A stretch of DNA of 41,085 bases from Desulfosporosinus sp. UBA4726 (GTDB taxonomy: Bacteria; Bacillota; Desulfitobacteriia; Desulfitobacteriales; Desulfitobacteriaceae), in contig DHJG01000019.1 in the NCBI GenBank assembly GCA_002404215.1, positions 5,403 to 46,487 on the forward strand, written 5' to 3'. The notes beneath the pieces are model-generated. The model was not told the origin of the DNA, did no database searches, and saw only the letters and a program-made list of their open reading frames with translations. Positions 25,930 through 33,648 of this stretch are shown here, piece by piece. Both the position numbers and the translations under genes were made by a program. Numbering within the stretch: the first letter of the stretch is position 1; each line of letters opens with the position of its first letter.

Positions 25930-26862
25930 TCAAGCCCCCTTCTGCGTGGTCAATTTAATTCGAGGATCAACCAACGTATAGGCGATATCCACCAACAGGT
26001 TAAATGCCACAAGGAGCGTGCAATACAATATAGTAATTCCCATAATCGTTGGATAATCACGATTATTGATACTGGTAACGAAGAATTGACCTATACCAGG
26101 TATATTAAAAACATATTCAACCACGAAATTACCGGTCAGAATATAAGCAAAGAAGGGTCCTAAATAAGTAATTACTGGTAATAGCGCATTACGCATGGCA
26201 TGTCGTGTAATAATAAGATATCCAGGTAGGCCTTTGGCACGAGCCGTGCGAATATAATCTTGACCTAAAACATCCAACATGCTTGTCCGCATTAATCGTG
26301 TTACCTGGGCGACAGGGTAGGCACTTAAGGCAAGTGAAGGCAGCACAAGTTGTTTCAATTCACCCCAGCCGACCGGGGGAAACCAACCTGTTTTATAACC
26401 TAAATAGTACTGAAATAGCGTCGCAAGGACGAAACTAGGCACTGATATACCGATCGTAGAAAATACAGTTGCTACAATATCAGGAGTTTTATTCTGACCT
26501 AAGGCCGATATTGTTCCTAAAATTAGGCCGCCACCGATACCAAATATCGCTGCCAATAAACCGACAGCTGCTGTTTTGGGCATGCCGTCTTGAATGAGAT
26601 CATTAACACTTCTTCCTGCATAACGAAAGGTGGGACCCAAATCGAAATGAGCAATATTTACTAGATAATCGACATACTGCTTGGAGAGCGGGTCATTAAG
26701 ATGATAACGTTCCTCGATGTTTGCCTTCACAGCATCAGGAAGCACCTTCTCTGATGAAAAAGGGCCACCGGGAATGGCATGCATTAAAACAAAAGTTAGG
26801 CTAATGACTAGAAATAGGACTAAAAACGACGATGCTATACGTTGTATCAAGTATTTTACCAA
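25930..26862 (-). CDS. dppB: Dipeptide/oligopeptide ABC transporter permease (B type)
   Basis: A 310-residue inner-membrane permease with six helices. It has the B-subunit N-terminus (YLIQRIASSFLVLFLV), the LNDPLSKQYVDYL loop, and the EAA loop DYIRTARAKGLPGYLIITRHAMRN. The start is TTG at 26862 with GGAGGGGGGAT in front; no better ATG is close. It is the first gene after the binding protein, with a partial terminator hairpin between them. Confidence 0.94.
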   Translation of the reverse strand: MVKYLIQRIASSFLVLFLVISLTFVLMHAIPGGPFSSEKVLPDAVKANIEERYHLNDPLSKQYVDYLVNIAHFDLGPTFRYAGRSVNDLIQDGMPKTAAVGLLAAIFGIGGGLILGTISALGQNKTPDIVATVFSTIGISVPSFVLATLFQYYLGYKTGWFPPVGWGELKQLVLPSLALSAYPVAQVTRLMRTSMLDVLGQDYIRTARAKGLPGYLIITRHAMRNALLPVITYLGPFFAYILTGNFVVEYVFNIPGIGQFFVTSINNRDYPTIMGITILYCTLLVAFNLLVDIAYTLVDPRIKLTTQKGA

Positions 26863-26945
26863 TTTTATCCCCCCTCCTTAATAACAGTTCTCATTTTAAG
26901 TCTTTGATTTATTTTTGTCCACTGTCAAAAAATGTCGATACGGGT

Positions 26946-27019
26946 GGCCTCCCTAACAAAAACAAAAACAAATACCGATAAGAGAGGTGGACTAAGCTGC
27001 CGCCTCTATTACCGGTATT
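26946..27019 (-). terminator. Hairpin between the binding-protein gene and the permease genes
   Basis: On the minus strand a stem of about 20 bp with few mismatches (27019-27000 with 26990-26971) is followed by the T-rich tract TTTGTTTTTGTTTTTG. It lies 25 bases after the binding-protein stop. It is well placed to end most transcripts after the binding protein, giving more binding protein than permease, as is common in such operons. Confidence 0.8.
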
Positions 27020-27044
27020 CTAGTAGGGCAATCCAGGGTCTGTC

Positions 27045-28667
27045 TTATTTCTCTACAGTTGCGGTTTTAAAGTCTACCATACCAGTAGGAAAGTGAATTA
27101 CCCCTTTAACATATGACTTTTCAGTGTATTTGAGGTTATAGTAATAAATAGGTAATACAGGCATTTCTGTCACTAAGATCTTTTCAGCGTCATGCAATTG
27201 CTGCATACGAGCTTTAATATCAGAATTTTTCTTGGCACCAGAAATGAGAGTATCATATTGTGGATTACTCCATCCAGTTTGGTTGTTGCCACCCTTCGTG
27301 ACAAACATATCTAAGAAAGTCATTGGATCCATATAGTCACCAATCCAACCAGCACGAGCGACGTCATAATTGAGTTTTTGCTCAGATTCCTGATAAACTT
27401 TCCATTCTTCGACACGGAGGGAAGACTTAATGCCGAGGTTTTTACTCCACATATCTTGGATAACGGTTGCAACTTTTTCGTGATTGGGGTCGGAGTTAAA
27501 TAAGATCTTGATTTCCGGGAATCCTTTTCCATCCGGGAAACCAGCATCCGCCAAAAGTTGCTTAGCCTTGGCTAGATCTTCTTTGAAGTAGTCACCGCCA
27601 ACATCACGAAATTGTTTACTGGGGTCAGCATCATGAATCCCATAAGGAGTAAAGGCGAAAGCGCTCTTTTCATTTGTCTGATTAACTGTATCAACAATTT
27701 TTTTACGGTCAATCGCCATCGCTAGAGCCTGGCGCACTCTAGGATCGTCGTATGGCTTTTTGGTAACATTAAAGCGGTAGAAATAGGTACCAATCTGAGG
27801 GACAACCTTTAAATCTCCCGACTTGAGCAGGCGTGCATTATCGTCGGCAGGAACCCCATTGTCCACACCATCAATTTGACCAGCTTCATAGGCTGTCACA
27901 GCAGCTTTACGATCTTCAATCAGACTAAGCGTAAGTTCTGTAAGTTTAACCGATTTTGCATCCCAGTAATTATCGTTCTTTACTAGAACTATTTTGTCAT
28001 TATGAGCCCAAGATTGCATTTTAAAGGGGCCATTAGAGACAAATGTCTCCGCTTTGAGGTTCCAGTCCTTATTCGCTTCAACTACCTTTTTATCAACTGG
28101 GTAATATGTGGGGAACGCCGTTAGTTCTAAGAAGTATGGGGTGGGATTTTCGAGAGTTACTTCTAGTGTCTTGGGGTCAATCACTTTAATGCCGACATCT
28201 TCAGCTTTTCCTGTTTTCGCATTGTAAGCAGCTCCGCCCTTGATATAGTCAGATACCTGGTAGGCATATTCAGCGGCACTGGCAGGATCCATAGCGTGCA
28301 TCCATGCAAATTTAAAATCTTCAGCTGTCAGAGGGTCTCCATTACTGAATTTGGAGTCACGCAGATGGAACGTATATTTCAGGCCATCAGCCGATACATC
28401 GATTTTTTCTGCGATTGCGGGCTGCGCGACGCTAGCCTTATCTAAACGAGTTAGACCTTCAAATAGGTTCATTTCGTCGATCGCTTCCGGGATACCATTA
28501 GACATCTGGGGATCTAGTGTTTTTGGCTCAGCTCCAGAGTTATAACTAGTTTTCATTTCCTTTGAGGTTGTGGAGGTTGATCCTCCTGTACCACAGCCAG
28601 TTACTGTAATGCTTAGCATTAGTGTAGCTGCTAGGATCATCACTCCCAATTTGTTCTTCCTAAACAT
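27045..28667 (-). CDS. oppA: Peptide-binding lipoprotein of the ABC transporter (OppA/DppE type)
   Basis: A 540-residue extracytoplasmic solute-binding protein of family 5. The N-terminus has a short basic stretch, a hydrophobic segment and the lipobox TVTGC, so the mature protein is attached by lipid at that cysteine. Family phrases include AEPKTLDPQMSNG, GLKYTFHLRDSKFSNGDPLTAEDF, FVSNGPFKMQSW and DPRVRQALAMAIDRKKI. The start is the ATG at 28667 with AAAGGA upstream; an earlier in-frame start would put 20 odd residues before the signal peptide. A Spo0A-box-like TTTGTCGAA lies 53 bases upstream. Confidence 0.94.
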   Translation of the reverse strand: MFRKNKLGVMILAATLMLSITVTGCGTGGSTSTTSKEMKTSYNSGAEPKTLDPQMSNGIPEAIDEMNLFEGLTRLDKASVAQPAIAEKIDVSADGLKYTFHLRDSKFSNGDPLTAEDFKFAWMHAMDPASAAEYAYQVSDYIKGGAAYNAKTGKAEDVGIKVIDPKTLEVTLENPTPYFLELTAFPTYYPVDKKVVEANKDWNLKAETFVSNGPFKMQSWAHNDKIVLVKNDNYWDAKSVKLTELTLSLIEDRKAAVTAYEAGQIDGVDNGVPADDNARLLKSGDLKVVPQIGTYFYRFNVTKKPYDDPRVRQALAMAIDRKKIVDTVNQTNEKSAFAFTPYGIHDADPSKQFRDVGGDYFKEDLAKAKQLLADAGFPDGKGFPEIKILFNSDPNHEKVATVIQDMWSKNLGIKSSLRVEEWKVYQESEQKLNYDVARAGWIGDYMDPMTFLDMFVTKGGNNQTGWSNPQYDTLISGAKKNSDIKARMQQLHDAEKILVTEMPVLPIYYYNLKYTEKSYVKGVIHFPTGMVDFKTATVEK

Positions 28668-28717
28668 GTTCTCATTCCTTTCTTCTTGCACGCTTTTCAA
28701 GGCATGTATCGTAATAG

Positions 28718-28728
28718 TATTCGACAAA
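28718..28728 (-). promoter_or_regulatory. Spo0A-box-like site before the peptide-binding protein gene
   Basis: On the minus strand TTTGTCGAA (28728-28720) matches the 0A box TGTCGAA with favourable flanks. TACTAT, a possible -10, follows at once. A 7-base consensus is expected a few times in 41 kb by chance, so this is tentative. Confidence 0.35.
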
Positions 28729-28929
28729 CTTGGATATGTATCCTCCTAATATTTTTAGTTTACCAAAATTGTTTTTTATATACTTAATACTCGGAATGCC
28801 AACAGAAAGCGCCCAATACAGTTAATGATTTATATTCTACCCTTGTAGATTGACTAGATCGACTGATAATAGTATTTACTCAACTAATCCAACTAATTCA
28901 CCTCCTCTTTATTTCAATTATGACTGTGA
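28729..28929. other. Intergenic stretch between spo0A terminator and the binding-protein gene
   Basis: No ORF with a credible start is seen. An AGGAGGTGAA sequence at 28907-28916 on the minus strand looks like a ribosome site, but every start after it meets a stop within ten codons. No hairpin or known riboswitch was recognised. Confidence 0.4.
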
Positions 28930-28972
28930 AAAACGAAAAACACCTCCTAGTTTTTTCAACCTAGAGATGTTT
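28930..28972 (-). terminator. Terminator after spo0A
   Basis: The AAACATCTC.TAG/CTAGGAGGTGTTT stem (one bulge, one wobble) with a ten-base loop is followed on the minus strand by TTTTTCGTTTTTC. It lies about 48 bases past the spo0A stop. Confidence 0.85.
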
Positions 28973-29020
28973 GCCTAGCCAACTTCTAACCTCCCTATAC
29001 AGATATAGGTTTGATCAGAA

Positions 29021-29818
29021 TTAGCTTACTTTACTCATTACTCTTAATTTATCTGCAAGCAATGCAATGAATTCGGAGTTTGTAGGTTTTTGGCGCTCGA
29101 TATTCATAGAATATCCGAAAATTCGTTTTAGAGTATCTGTATGTCCACGTTCCCAGGCTAGCTCTATAGCGTGGCGAATTCCGCGTTCTACCCTACTAGG
29201 TGCAGTATCATATTTTTTTGCAATATCAGGATAGAGTTCTTTGGTCACGGCTCCTAACAAAGAAACATCCTCTACCACCATCAAAATAGCGTCTCGTATA
29301 TATTGGTAACCCTTTACATGGGCAGGAATTCCAATCTGATGCATCATGGCGGTCACTTCAACGCAAAGATTGACGGTGCTTCCTACAGTTGTCACATTTG
29401 GAGAAGCTGAGGATGAAAATTGAGAGGAATCGGACGACGTATCCAGCATTAAAGAACGAATACGTTTGCTGAGAATATCCAAGTCGAATGGTTTTAGAAT
29501 AAAATAGTCTACACCAAGCATCATCGCCTGATGCGTGAGTGATTCTTGCCCAAAAGCGGTTAACATGATAATTTTAGGTCGAGTCATCGTTGTTCGCGCA
29601 TTAATGCGTTCCAATACGCCTAATCCATCCAAATTTGGCATCACTAAATCAAGGATGATCAAATCTGGTTCCTGAGTTTGAATGAGCTCCCAAGCCTCTA
29701 ATCCGTTATATGCTAGACCGACCAACATTAGATCTTCTTGGTCTTGTAAATAATTTTGTAGCATTTGACATAAATTACGATTATCATCCGCAACAATGAT
29801 TTTAATCTTGTTGACCAT
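29021..29818 (-). CDS. spo0A: Sporulation master regulator Spo0A
   Basis: A 265-residue response regulator. Receiver domain 1-125 has the acidic pair D11-D12, phosphoacceptor D57 in IILDLVMPNLDG, a Thr/Ala switch in MLTAFG and the Lys in LKPFD. A Ser-rich linker of about 20 residues follows. The Spo0A C-terminal DNA-binding domain contains GIPAHVKGYQYIRDAI, SRVERGIRHAIELAWERG and SEFIALLADKLR, all diagnostic. When phosphorylated by the phosphorelay or by orphan kinases it switches cells to sporulation. The ATG is preceded by AAGGCGGG. A 0A-box-like heptamer and a TATAAT lie about 80-100 bases upstream. Confidence 0.98.
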   Translation of the reverse strand: MVNKIKIIVADDNRNLCQMLQNYLQDQEDLMLVGLAYNGLEAWELIQTQEPDLIILDLVMPNLDGLGVLERINARTTMTRPKIIMLTAFGQESLTHQAMMLGVDYFILKPFDLDILSKRIRSLMLDTSSDSSQFSSSASPNVTTVGSTVNLCVEVTAMMHQIGIPAHVKGYQYIRDAILMVVEDVSLLGAVTKELYPDIAKKYDTAPSRVERGIRHAIELAWERGHTDTLKRIFGYSMNIERQKPTNSEFIALLADKLRVMSKVS

Positions 29819-29895
29819 ATCATCCCGCCTTAACTGTATTCCGGTTTACACTTTCTGCCTTTAATAAGCGATACCCGCTCGACGCCGGTGACCTT

Positions 29896-29920
29896 ATTAT
29901 ATGTTAGGCTCAATGTCGAA
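29896..29920 (-). promoter_or_regulatory. Possible promoter of spo0A with a Spo0A box
   Basis: On the minus strand TTCGACA (29920-29914), the reverse complement of the 0A box, lies upstream of a perfect -10 TATAAT (29901-29896). The spacing puts the box over the -35 region, which otherwise lacks a good TTGACA. This fits autoregulation by Spo0A. Confidence 0.45.
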
Positions 29921-30046
29921 ATCGTAAAAAATAAGGCAAATGAGCGAAGGGGTTAATACATTGAGAAAAGCTTAACTGTAAAGAATCTATGTATAGATTC
30001 AGATTATATATCTTTTAGATGATTTTCAGATAATCGTTATTGTATC

Positions 30047-30574
30047 TTAAGTCACCGGCGTGAATTGGCTTGAGTGAATATTTTTTTGAACAACAATGAC
30101 ATCTAACCACTGTTCGAATTTTCTACCTACCTCATGAAAACATCCCACCTGCAAAAAACCATGTTTTTTTGCTAAACCTAGACTCGCTAAATTTGTTGCT
30201 GTAATTAGCCCAATTAAAGAATGATATCCAAGCATCTGAGCACACTGGCAAAGATGTTGCAGAAGTAAATTTCCCACTCCTTTTCCATGATATTCCGGTG
30301 CGAGATAAATGGAAAACTCACCGGTCAGACGATAGGCCTCCCTCGGATGAAACGGCGATAAACTCCCCCATCCAAGAACATTCTTGTTGGTCTCAACTAC
30401 GTATAAGGGATAAAAAGACGGCTGATGGGAAACAAACCATTGTTCATTTTGTTCGACTGTGCGCTCCTCCAGATCAAACGTGGCTGCTGTATGCAATACA
30501 GCCCAGTTATAAATCTCATTTAGTCGTTGCAGATCCTTTCTCTCAGCTGGACGAATTCGTGTTTCCAATGGCAT
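30047..30574 (-). CDS. GNAT-family N-acetyltransferase
   Basis: A 175-residue acetyltransferase of the GNAT fold, most like the phosphinothricin/methionine-sulfoximine acetyltransferase group. The N-terminus RIRPAERKDLQRLNEIYNW and the TAATFDLEERTVE stretch fit that group. The acetyl-CoA loop reads YHGKGVGNLL. GLITATNLASLGLAKKHGF is motif B, with the typical Asn-x-x-Ser-x-x-Leu pattern. Its natural substrate is unknown, and such names are often carried by unrelated specificity. AGGAGTGG lies before the ATG. Confidence 0.88.
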   Translation of the reverse strand: MPLETRIRPAERKDLQRLNEIYNWAVLHTAATFDLEERTVEQNEQWFVSHQPSFYPLYVVETNKNVLGWGSLSPFHPREAYRLTGEFSIYLAPEYHGKGVGNLLLQHLCQCAQMLGYHSLIGLITATNLASLGLAKKHGFLQVGCFHEVGRKFEQWLDVIVVQKNIHSSQFTPVT

Positions 30575-30703
30575 AGATCACCACTCCTATAAATGTTGTT
30601 AATAACTATAATTTTTCAAGAAACCTTTTATATATAAGCTATCGTGAATAGTTGCTTTTGACAAGGGTAGAATAACCTTAGTTTAGTTTAAGGAGGGTAA
30701 AAA

Positions 30704-30892
30704 ATGATTGCTGCAGTAGATAAAGATGCTTGTATCGGATGCGGAGCTTGCCCAGAATTCTGTCCTGAAGTCTTTAAGATGGAGGATGACGGCTTAGCAG
30801 TGGCGTATACAAACCCGGTACCAAGTGCGAATGAATCATCCGCTCAAGAGGCCGCCGATGGCTGTCCAACAGATGCCATTCATGTTAAATAA
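30704..30892 (+). CDS. One-cluster [4Fe-4S] ferredoxin
   Basis: A 62-residue electron carrier. C10, C13, C16 and C54 (CIGCGAC ... GCPTDAI) are the expected ligands of a single [4Fe-4S] cluster. A fifth cysteine, C20, sits in the CxxxCP place used for a second cluster in two-cluster ferredoxins, but the second half lacks a matching cluster motif. The protein is very acidic. AAGGAGGG precedes the ATG, and a strong terminator follows, so it is a single-gene unit. It is typical of anaerobes. Confidence 0.96.
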   Translation: MIAAVDKDACIGCGACPEFCPEVFKMEDDGLAVAYTNPVPSANESSAQEAADGCPTDAIHVK

Positions 30893-30908
30893 TTCAGATC
30901 TATCCTAA

Positions 30909-30947
30909 ACAGTAAAAAGCGGATGTAAAACATCCGCTTTTTACTGT
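30909..30947. terminator. Bidirectional terminator between ferredoxin and a convergent gene
   Basis: A perfect 17-bp inverted repeat (ACAGTAAAAAGCGGATG and its complement) with loop TAAAA. The AAAAA/TTTTT inside the stem serves both directions. It ends the ferredoxin gene and the convergent gene at 30999. Confidence 0.9.
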
Positions 30948-30998
30948 CTTTAATTCATCGCTTTTTCTGCATTAGGATTAATCCAATTAGGAGCTAGA

Positions 30999-31448
30999 TC
31001 ATGAGGGGTCATTGATTTGCTTGATTCGTTGAATACGCCAACCATTTTCAGTTTGCTTCAGGTTAATAGAAAATGTTACACGCTGTACTCCTTGATCTAG
31101 TGATGTCCAAGAAACGCGTACAACTACGGCTTGCGAAATTCCCAAATCAGTGTTCATGAACTCCACTTTTTGTAACGACAACATAGGATCTTTGTTCAAC
31201 CTAGTTGCCCAAGCCTTAAATTCATTTTCGTCCGAAGATCCCTCCGGTAAAATTAATAAATCACGAGCGAGGTCTGTTTGACGAAGATCCATAAGGTTCC
31301 AGAAGTGTTGAATTGTCGTTCGTGGAGAATCCCCATATTGAGGATCTGCTAGAGTTGATATCACTGTTTGAGGCGTTTTTAAGCTAATTAAAGTGATTAA
31401 ACAAAAGAGTGATATCCCAAGTAACCATACATAACGACTCTGACGCAT
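30999..31448 (-). CDS. Unknown exported or membrane-anchored protein, NTF2-like shape
   Basis: A 149-residue protein, not recognised. One hydrophobic helix lies at residues 7-25, with no lipobox. The rest looks like a small alpha+beta domain: helix SPRTTIQHFWNLMDLRQ, then strands RVSWTSLDQGVQRVTFSINLKQTENGWRI. This order resembles the NTF2/DUF4878 group of secreted proteins, but the likeness is weak. AAGGAGGG lies before the ATG. Confidence 0.7.
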   Translation of the reverse strand: MRQSRYVWLLGISLFCLITLISLKTPQTVISTLADPQYGDSPRTTIQHFWNLMDLRQTDLARDLLILPEGSSDENEFKAWATRLNKDPMLSLQKVEFMNTDLGISQAVVVRVSWTSLDQGVQRVTFSINLKQTENGWRIQRIKQINDPS

Positions 31449-31658
31449 AATTTCCCTCCTTGCTTGTCTTTACTATCTATTCTAGGAGGGAACAGCGTCT
31501 TTCATGCCACTTTTATCCAAAAACTTTTCTCAACACATTAAGTACAAACTCAGGTAACCGAACGTAATAAATTCGCATAGACCCCGTCCTCCTTTACATC
31601 CTGTTTTTGAAATATTCCACTTTGTAGTAGTTTATGCCACGGAAATCATGAATACGGT

Positions 31659-32012
31659 CTAAGCAAGTTGGTAATTTTTTACTGCCTCTTCAAGTTGAGC
31701 AACAAATTGGCGTTCTTCCTCAGTATTTGCAGTAAAATAGAGGCGACCAATAATACCTGTAATTACTCTAAGAACATCTTCTATAACTAATGACTCTTTC
31801 ATCGCCAATTGGGCACTCGTTTCGATCAACGCGAGTCCAAATTGATGTCCAACACCCTCCTTGACCATACGGGTACAACTCTTCCCTAATAACCGCATTA
31901 CTAAAGAGGCCTCCTGAACATCCAGTTGACGAACCGCATCAATCGTAGTCGTTAATCCTTGAACTATACGTAATCCCACACTGTTCCAACTAACTTGTTG
32001 ATTATCCATCAT
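31659..32012 (-). CDS. Unknown 117-residue soluble protein
   Basis: Not recognised. The protein is mostly predicted helix, with hydrophobic heptad-like spacing (VGLRIVQGLTTTIDAVRQL, LIETSAQLAMKESLVIEDVLRV) and one cysteine. There is no signal peptide. The start has AAGGGGGACAT upstream, and two ATG codons are adjacent. A strong terminator of the upstream region lies at 32078-32110, so this gene must have its own promoter within about 65 bases. Confidence 0.65.
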   Translation of the reverse strand: MMDNQQVSWNSVGLRIVQGLTTTIDAVRQLDVQEASLVMRLLGKSCTRMVKEGVGHQFGLALIETSAQLAMKESLVIEDVLRVITGIIGRLYFTANTEEERQFVAQLEEAVKNYQLA

Positions 32013-32077
32013 ATGTCCCCCTTAAACGTTCGGTCCCGTGCCATACTATATGCCTAAACAGTGTTAAGGGTGAACAA

Positions 32078-32110
32078 AAGAGCAGGGAAGGTAAATCCTT
32101 CCCTGCTCTT
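32078..32110 (-). terminator. Terminator ending the psd-pssA/structured-element transcript
   Basis: A perfect 14-bp stem (AAGAGCAGGGAAGG with its complement), loop TAAAT, is followed on the minus strand by TTGTT after a TTTT that closes the stem. It lies about 300 bases past the pssA stop, after the repeat element. Confidence 0.9.
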
Positions 32111-32151
32111 CAAATTACAGATAATTAACCTCAACTAGCATACTCTGTGTA

Positions 32152-32226
32152 AGCGACCCAATAGGCAAGACGGTGCACATAAAATGTGCCGTCTCCGCCA
32201 CACTCCATTCCTCGGCTCAAGCCCGG
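32152..32226. repeat. Tandem repeat unit A
   Basis: 75 bases that match 32286-32360 at 59 positions (79 percent, counted by eye). It contains a hairpin GCACAT-AAA-ATGTGC with a GAC..GTC lower stem (32169-32193). Confidence 0.7.
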
Positions 32227-32285
32227 TAGGCCGTCGGGTACAACGTGACGTTTTAATGAAGTCAAAACCGTCCCTCGACTTGCAT

Positions 32286-32360
32286 AGCGACCCCATAAAC
32301 AAGACGACGCACATGAAATGTGCTGTCTCCCCAACGCTCTGTTCCTCGACCCAAAACCGG
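32286..32360. repeat. Tandem repeat unit B
   Basis: Second copy of the 75-base unit. The hairpin is kept (GCACAT-GAA-ATGTGC), with a G-C pair in unit A replaced by A-T in unit B in the lower stem, which suggests that pairing is conserved. Confidence 0.7.
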
Positions 32361-32413
32361 GACTTGTGTGACACAGCACGAGGTCTTACCGAGCGCTGTA
32401 TCACACAAGTCCC
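32359..32413. repeat. Long inverted repeat at the pssA end of the element
   Basis: GGGACTTGTGTGA (32359-32371) pairs with TCACACAAGTCCC (32401-32413). After one mismatch, ACAGC (32373-32377) pairs with GCTGT (32395-32399). The loop has an inner GGT/ACC. It starts three bases from the pssA stop. Confidence 0.8.
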
Positions 32414-32416
32414 CTA

Positions 32417-32956
32417 CTACTTGCCTAATTTCGGGACCTTATACGTAGAAACCATTAAAAAGGCTAAAATCACCATACTTACCGGATAAATATACCAAGG
32501 TAGAGTATTTCGCAAGAACATTAACAGAGCCATTAAACCCCCTGCAAAGGTAATTGGGACCCCTACAAAATGGGTTGTAATGTTCAGCATATTAAAACGT
32601 GCCAAGCGAATTGCGCCACATAATGCAAAAACCGCGGCAATAGCTAAACCAACATACCTTACATACTCCGGTTGTTGGGGCTCCAAAATTGCCTGATATG
32701 TAAGAATTGCAGGTGCTACCCCGAAAGAGACTAAATCACTCAATGAATCAAGTTCTTTTCCAAAATCTGAGCTTACAGAAAGCCGACGAGCTACCTTTCC
32801 GTCTAGACTATCCATTAAAACAGATAATAAAATCATCGTAGCCGCTAATGTGAACTTACCTTCGATTACCCATATCAAGGCAAGAAAACCAAAAAACAAA
32901 TTTGCCAAGGTAAAGATGCTTGGGATCATGCTAGCATGAATTGGATTCCCTCTCAT
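32417..32956 (-). CDS. pssA: CDP-diacylglycerol-serine O-phosphatidyltransferase
   Basis: Makes phosphatidylserine from CDP-diacylglycerol and serine in the membrane. The 179-residue protein has the CDP-alcohol phosphotransferase motif D52-G-x2-A-R-x8-G66-x3-D70-x3-D74 (read as DGKVARR ... GKELDSLSD), which follows a first hydrophobic segment. It has about five membrane helices and fits the Gram-positive PssA class. It overlaps the psd gene by four bases (ATGA), so the two are translated together. Confidence 0.94.
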   Translation of the reverse strand: MRGNPIHASMIPSIFTLANLFFGFLALIWVIEGKFTLAATMILLSVLMDSLDGKVARRLSVSSDFGKELDSLSDLVSFGVAPAILTYQAILEPQQPEYVRYVGLAIAAVFALCGAIRLARFNMLNITTHFVGVPITFAGGLMALLMFLRNTLPWYIYPVSMVILAFLMVSTYKVPKLGK

Positions 32957-33591
32957 TCTACACTCACTCTCCCTATTACACTTACTCCGCCACGCACCTT
33001 ATCCCCAGGACTAACCATAATCGCTACGTTTGTAGGCACAAAAATCTCTGTACACGAACCAAACTTGATTAGCCCAAACCTTTCCCCTTTAAATAAAACG
33101 TCTTCTTTATTGACCCAACACACGATCCGACGAGCAATAAAACCAGTCACTTGCGTCACTAAAATTTGCAAATGTTTATTTTGGATTCCCACATAGTTTT
33201 TCTCGTTCAACTCTGAAGCATGACTTTTAAAGGCAGGAATCATCTTTCCCGGTCGATAGGCACGAAAAACAACCTTACCCGCCATCGGGCTGCGGTTAAC
33301 ATGAACGTTAAATACGCTTAAAAAGATACGGACGCGTATGCTTTCTCCGCCAAGGAACTGGTCTTCTAAAACCCTTTCCACATCCATGACAACGCCATCA
33401 GCGGGAGAAACTAACGTTAATTCGTCAGTTGGAATATCTCTTTCAGGATTTCGAAAAAAGAATAATATAAAAAAGAACAGAATACCTGGTAATACTACTA
33501 GCCAAGGCCAAGTCCAATAGGCTAAAGCCATTAGAACAGCTGCTATCGCCAGATACAACCAACCATCACGGGAAATGGGATATTGTCTCAC
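32953..33591 (-). CDS. psd: Phosphatidylserine decarboxylase
   Basis: Converts phosphatidylserine to phosphatidylethanolamine. The short 212-residue form has two N-terminal hydrophobic segments, then VSPADGVV and SVFNVHVNRSP with the conserved His. The self-cleavage site is FGSC (G178-S179), where the Ser becomes the pyruvoyl group. The short length fits the Psd-A/archaetidylserine-decarboxylase-like group. The start is GTG with AGGAGGT ten bases upstream. It is the first gene of the psd-pssA pair. Confidence 0.94.
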   Translation of the reverse strand: MRQYPISRDGWLYLAIAAVLMALAYWTWPWLVVLPGILFFFILFFFRNPERDIPTDELTLVSPADGVVMDVERVLEDQFLGGESIRVRIFLSVFNVHVNRSPMAGKVVFRAYRPGKMIPAFKSHASELNEKNYVGIQNKHLQILVTQVTGFIARRIVCWVNKEDVLFKGERFGLIKFGSCTEIFVPTNVAIMVSPGDKVRGGVSVIGRVSVE

Positions 33592-33648
33592 CGAAAAATT
33601 GACCTCCTCATCTTAATTTTCTTTAGTCTACCATTTTTATGGCTATTA

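Larger units (their letters stand above)
32141..32414 (-). other. Structured tandem-repeat intergenic element downstream of pssA
   Basis: A 275-base noncoding stretch between the pssA stop and a strong terminator. It has two diverged copies of a 75-base unit (32152-32226 and 32286-32360, 134 bases apart) and a long terminal hairpin. Strand is given as that of the flanking genes, but the sense is not proven. It could be an RNA element, a 3' regulatory region, or a REP-like mobile repeat. Confidence 0.6.

Noticed and set aside
32131..32489. Overlapping open frames on both strands across the pssA 3' region
   Set aside because: They lie in the repeat element, have no ribosome sites and give low-complexity or cysteine/arginine-rich peptides; they follow from the GC-richer repeats, not from coding.
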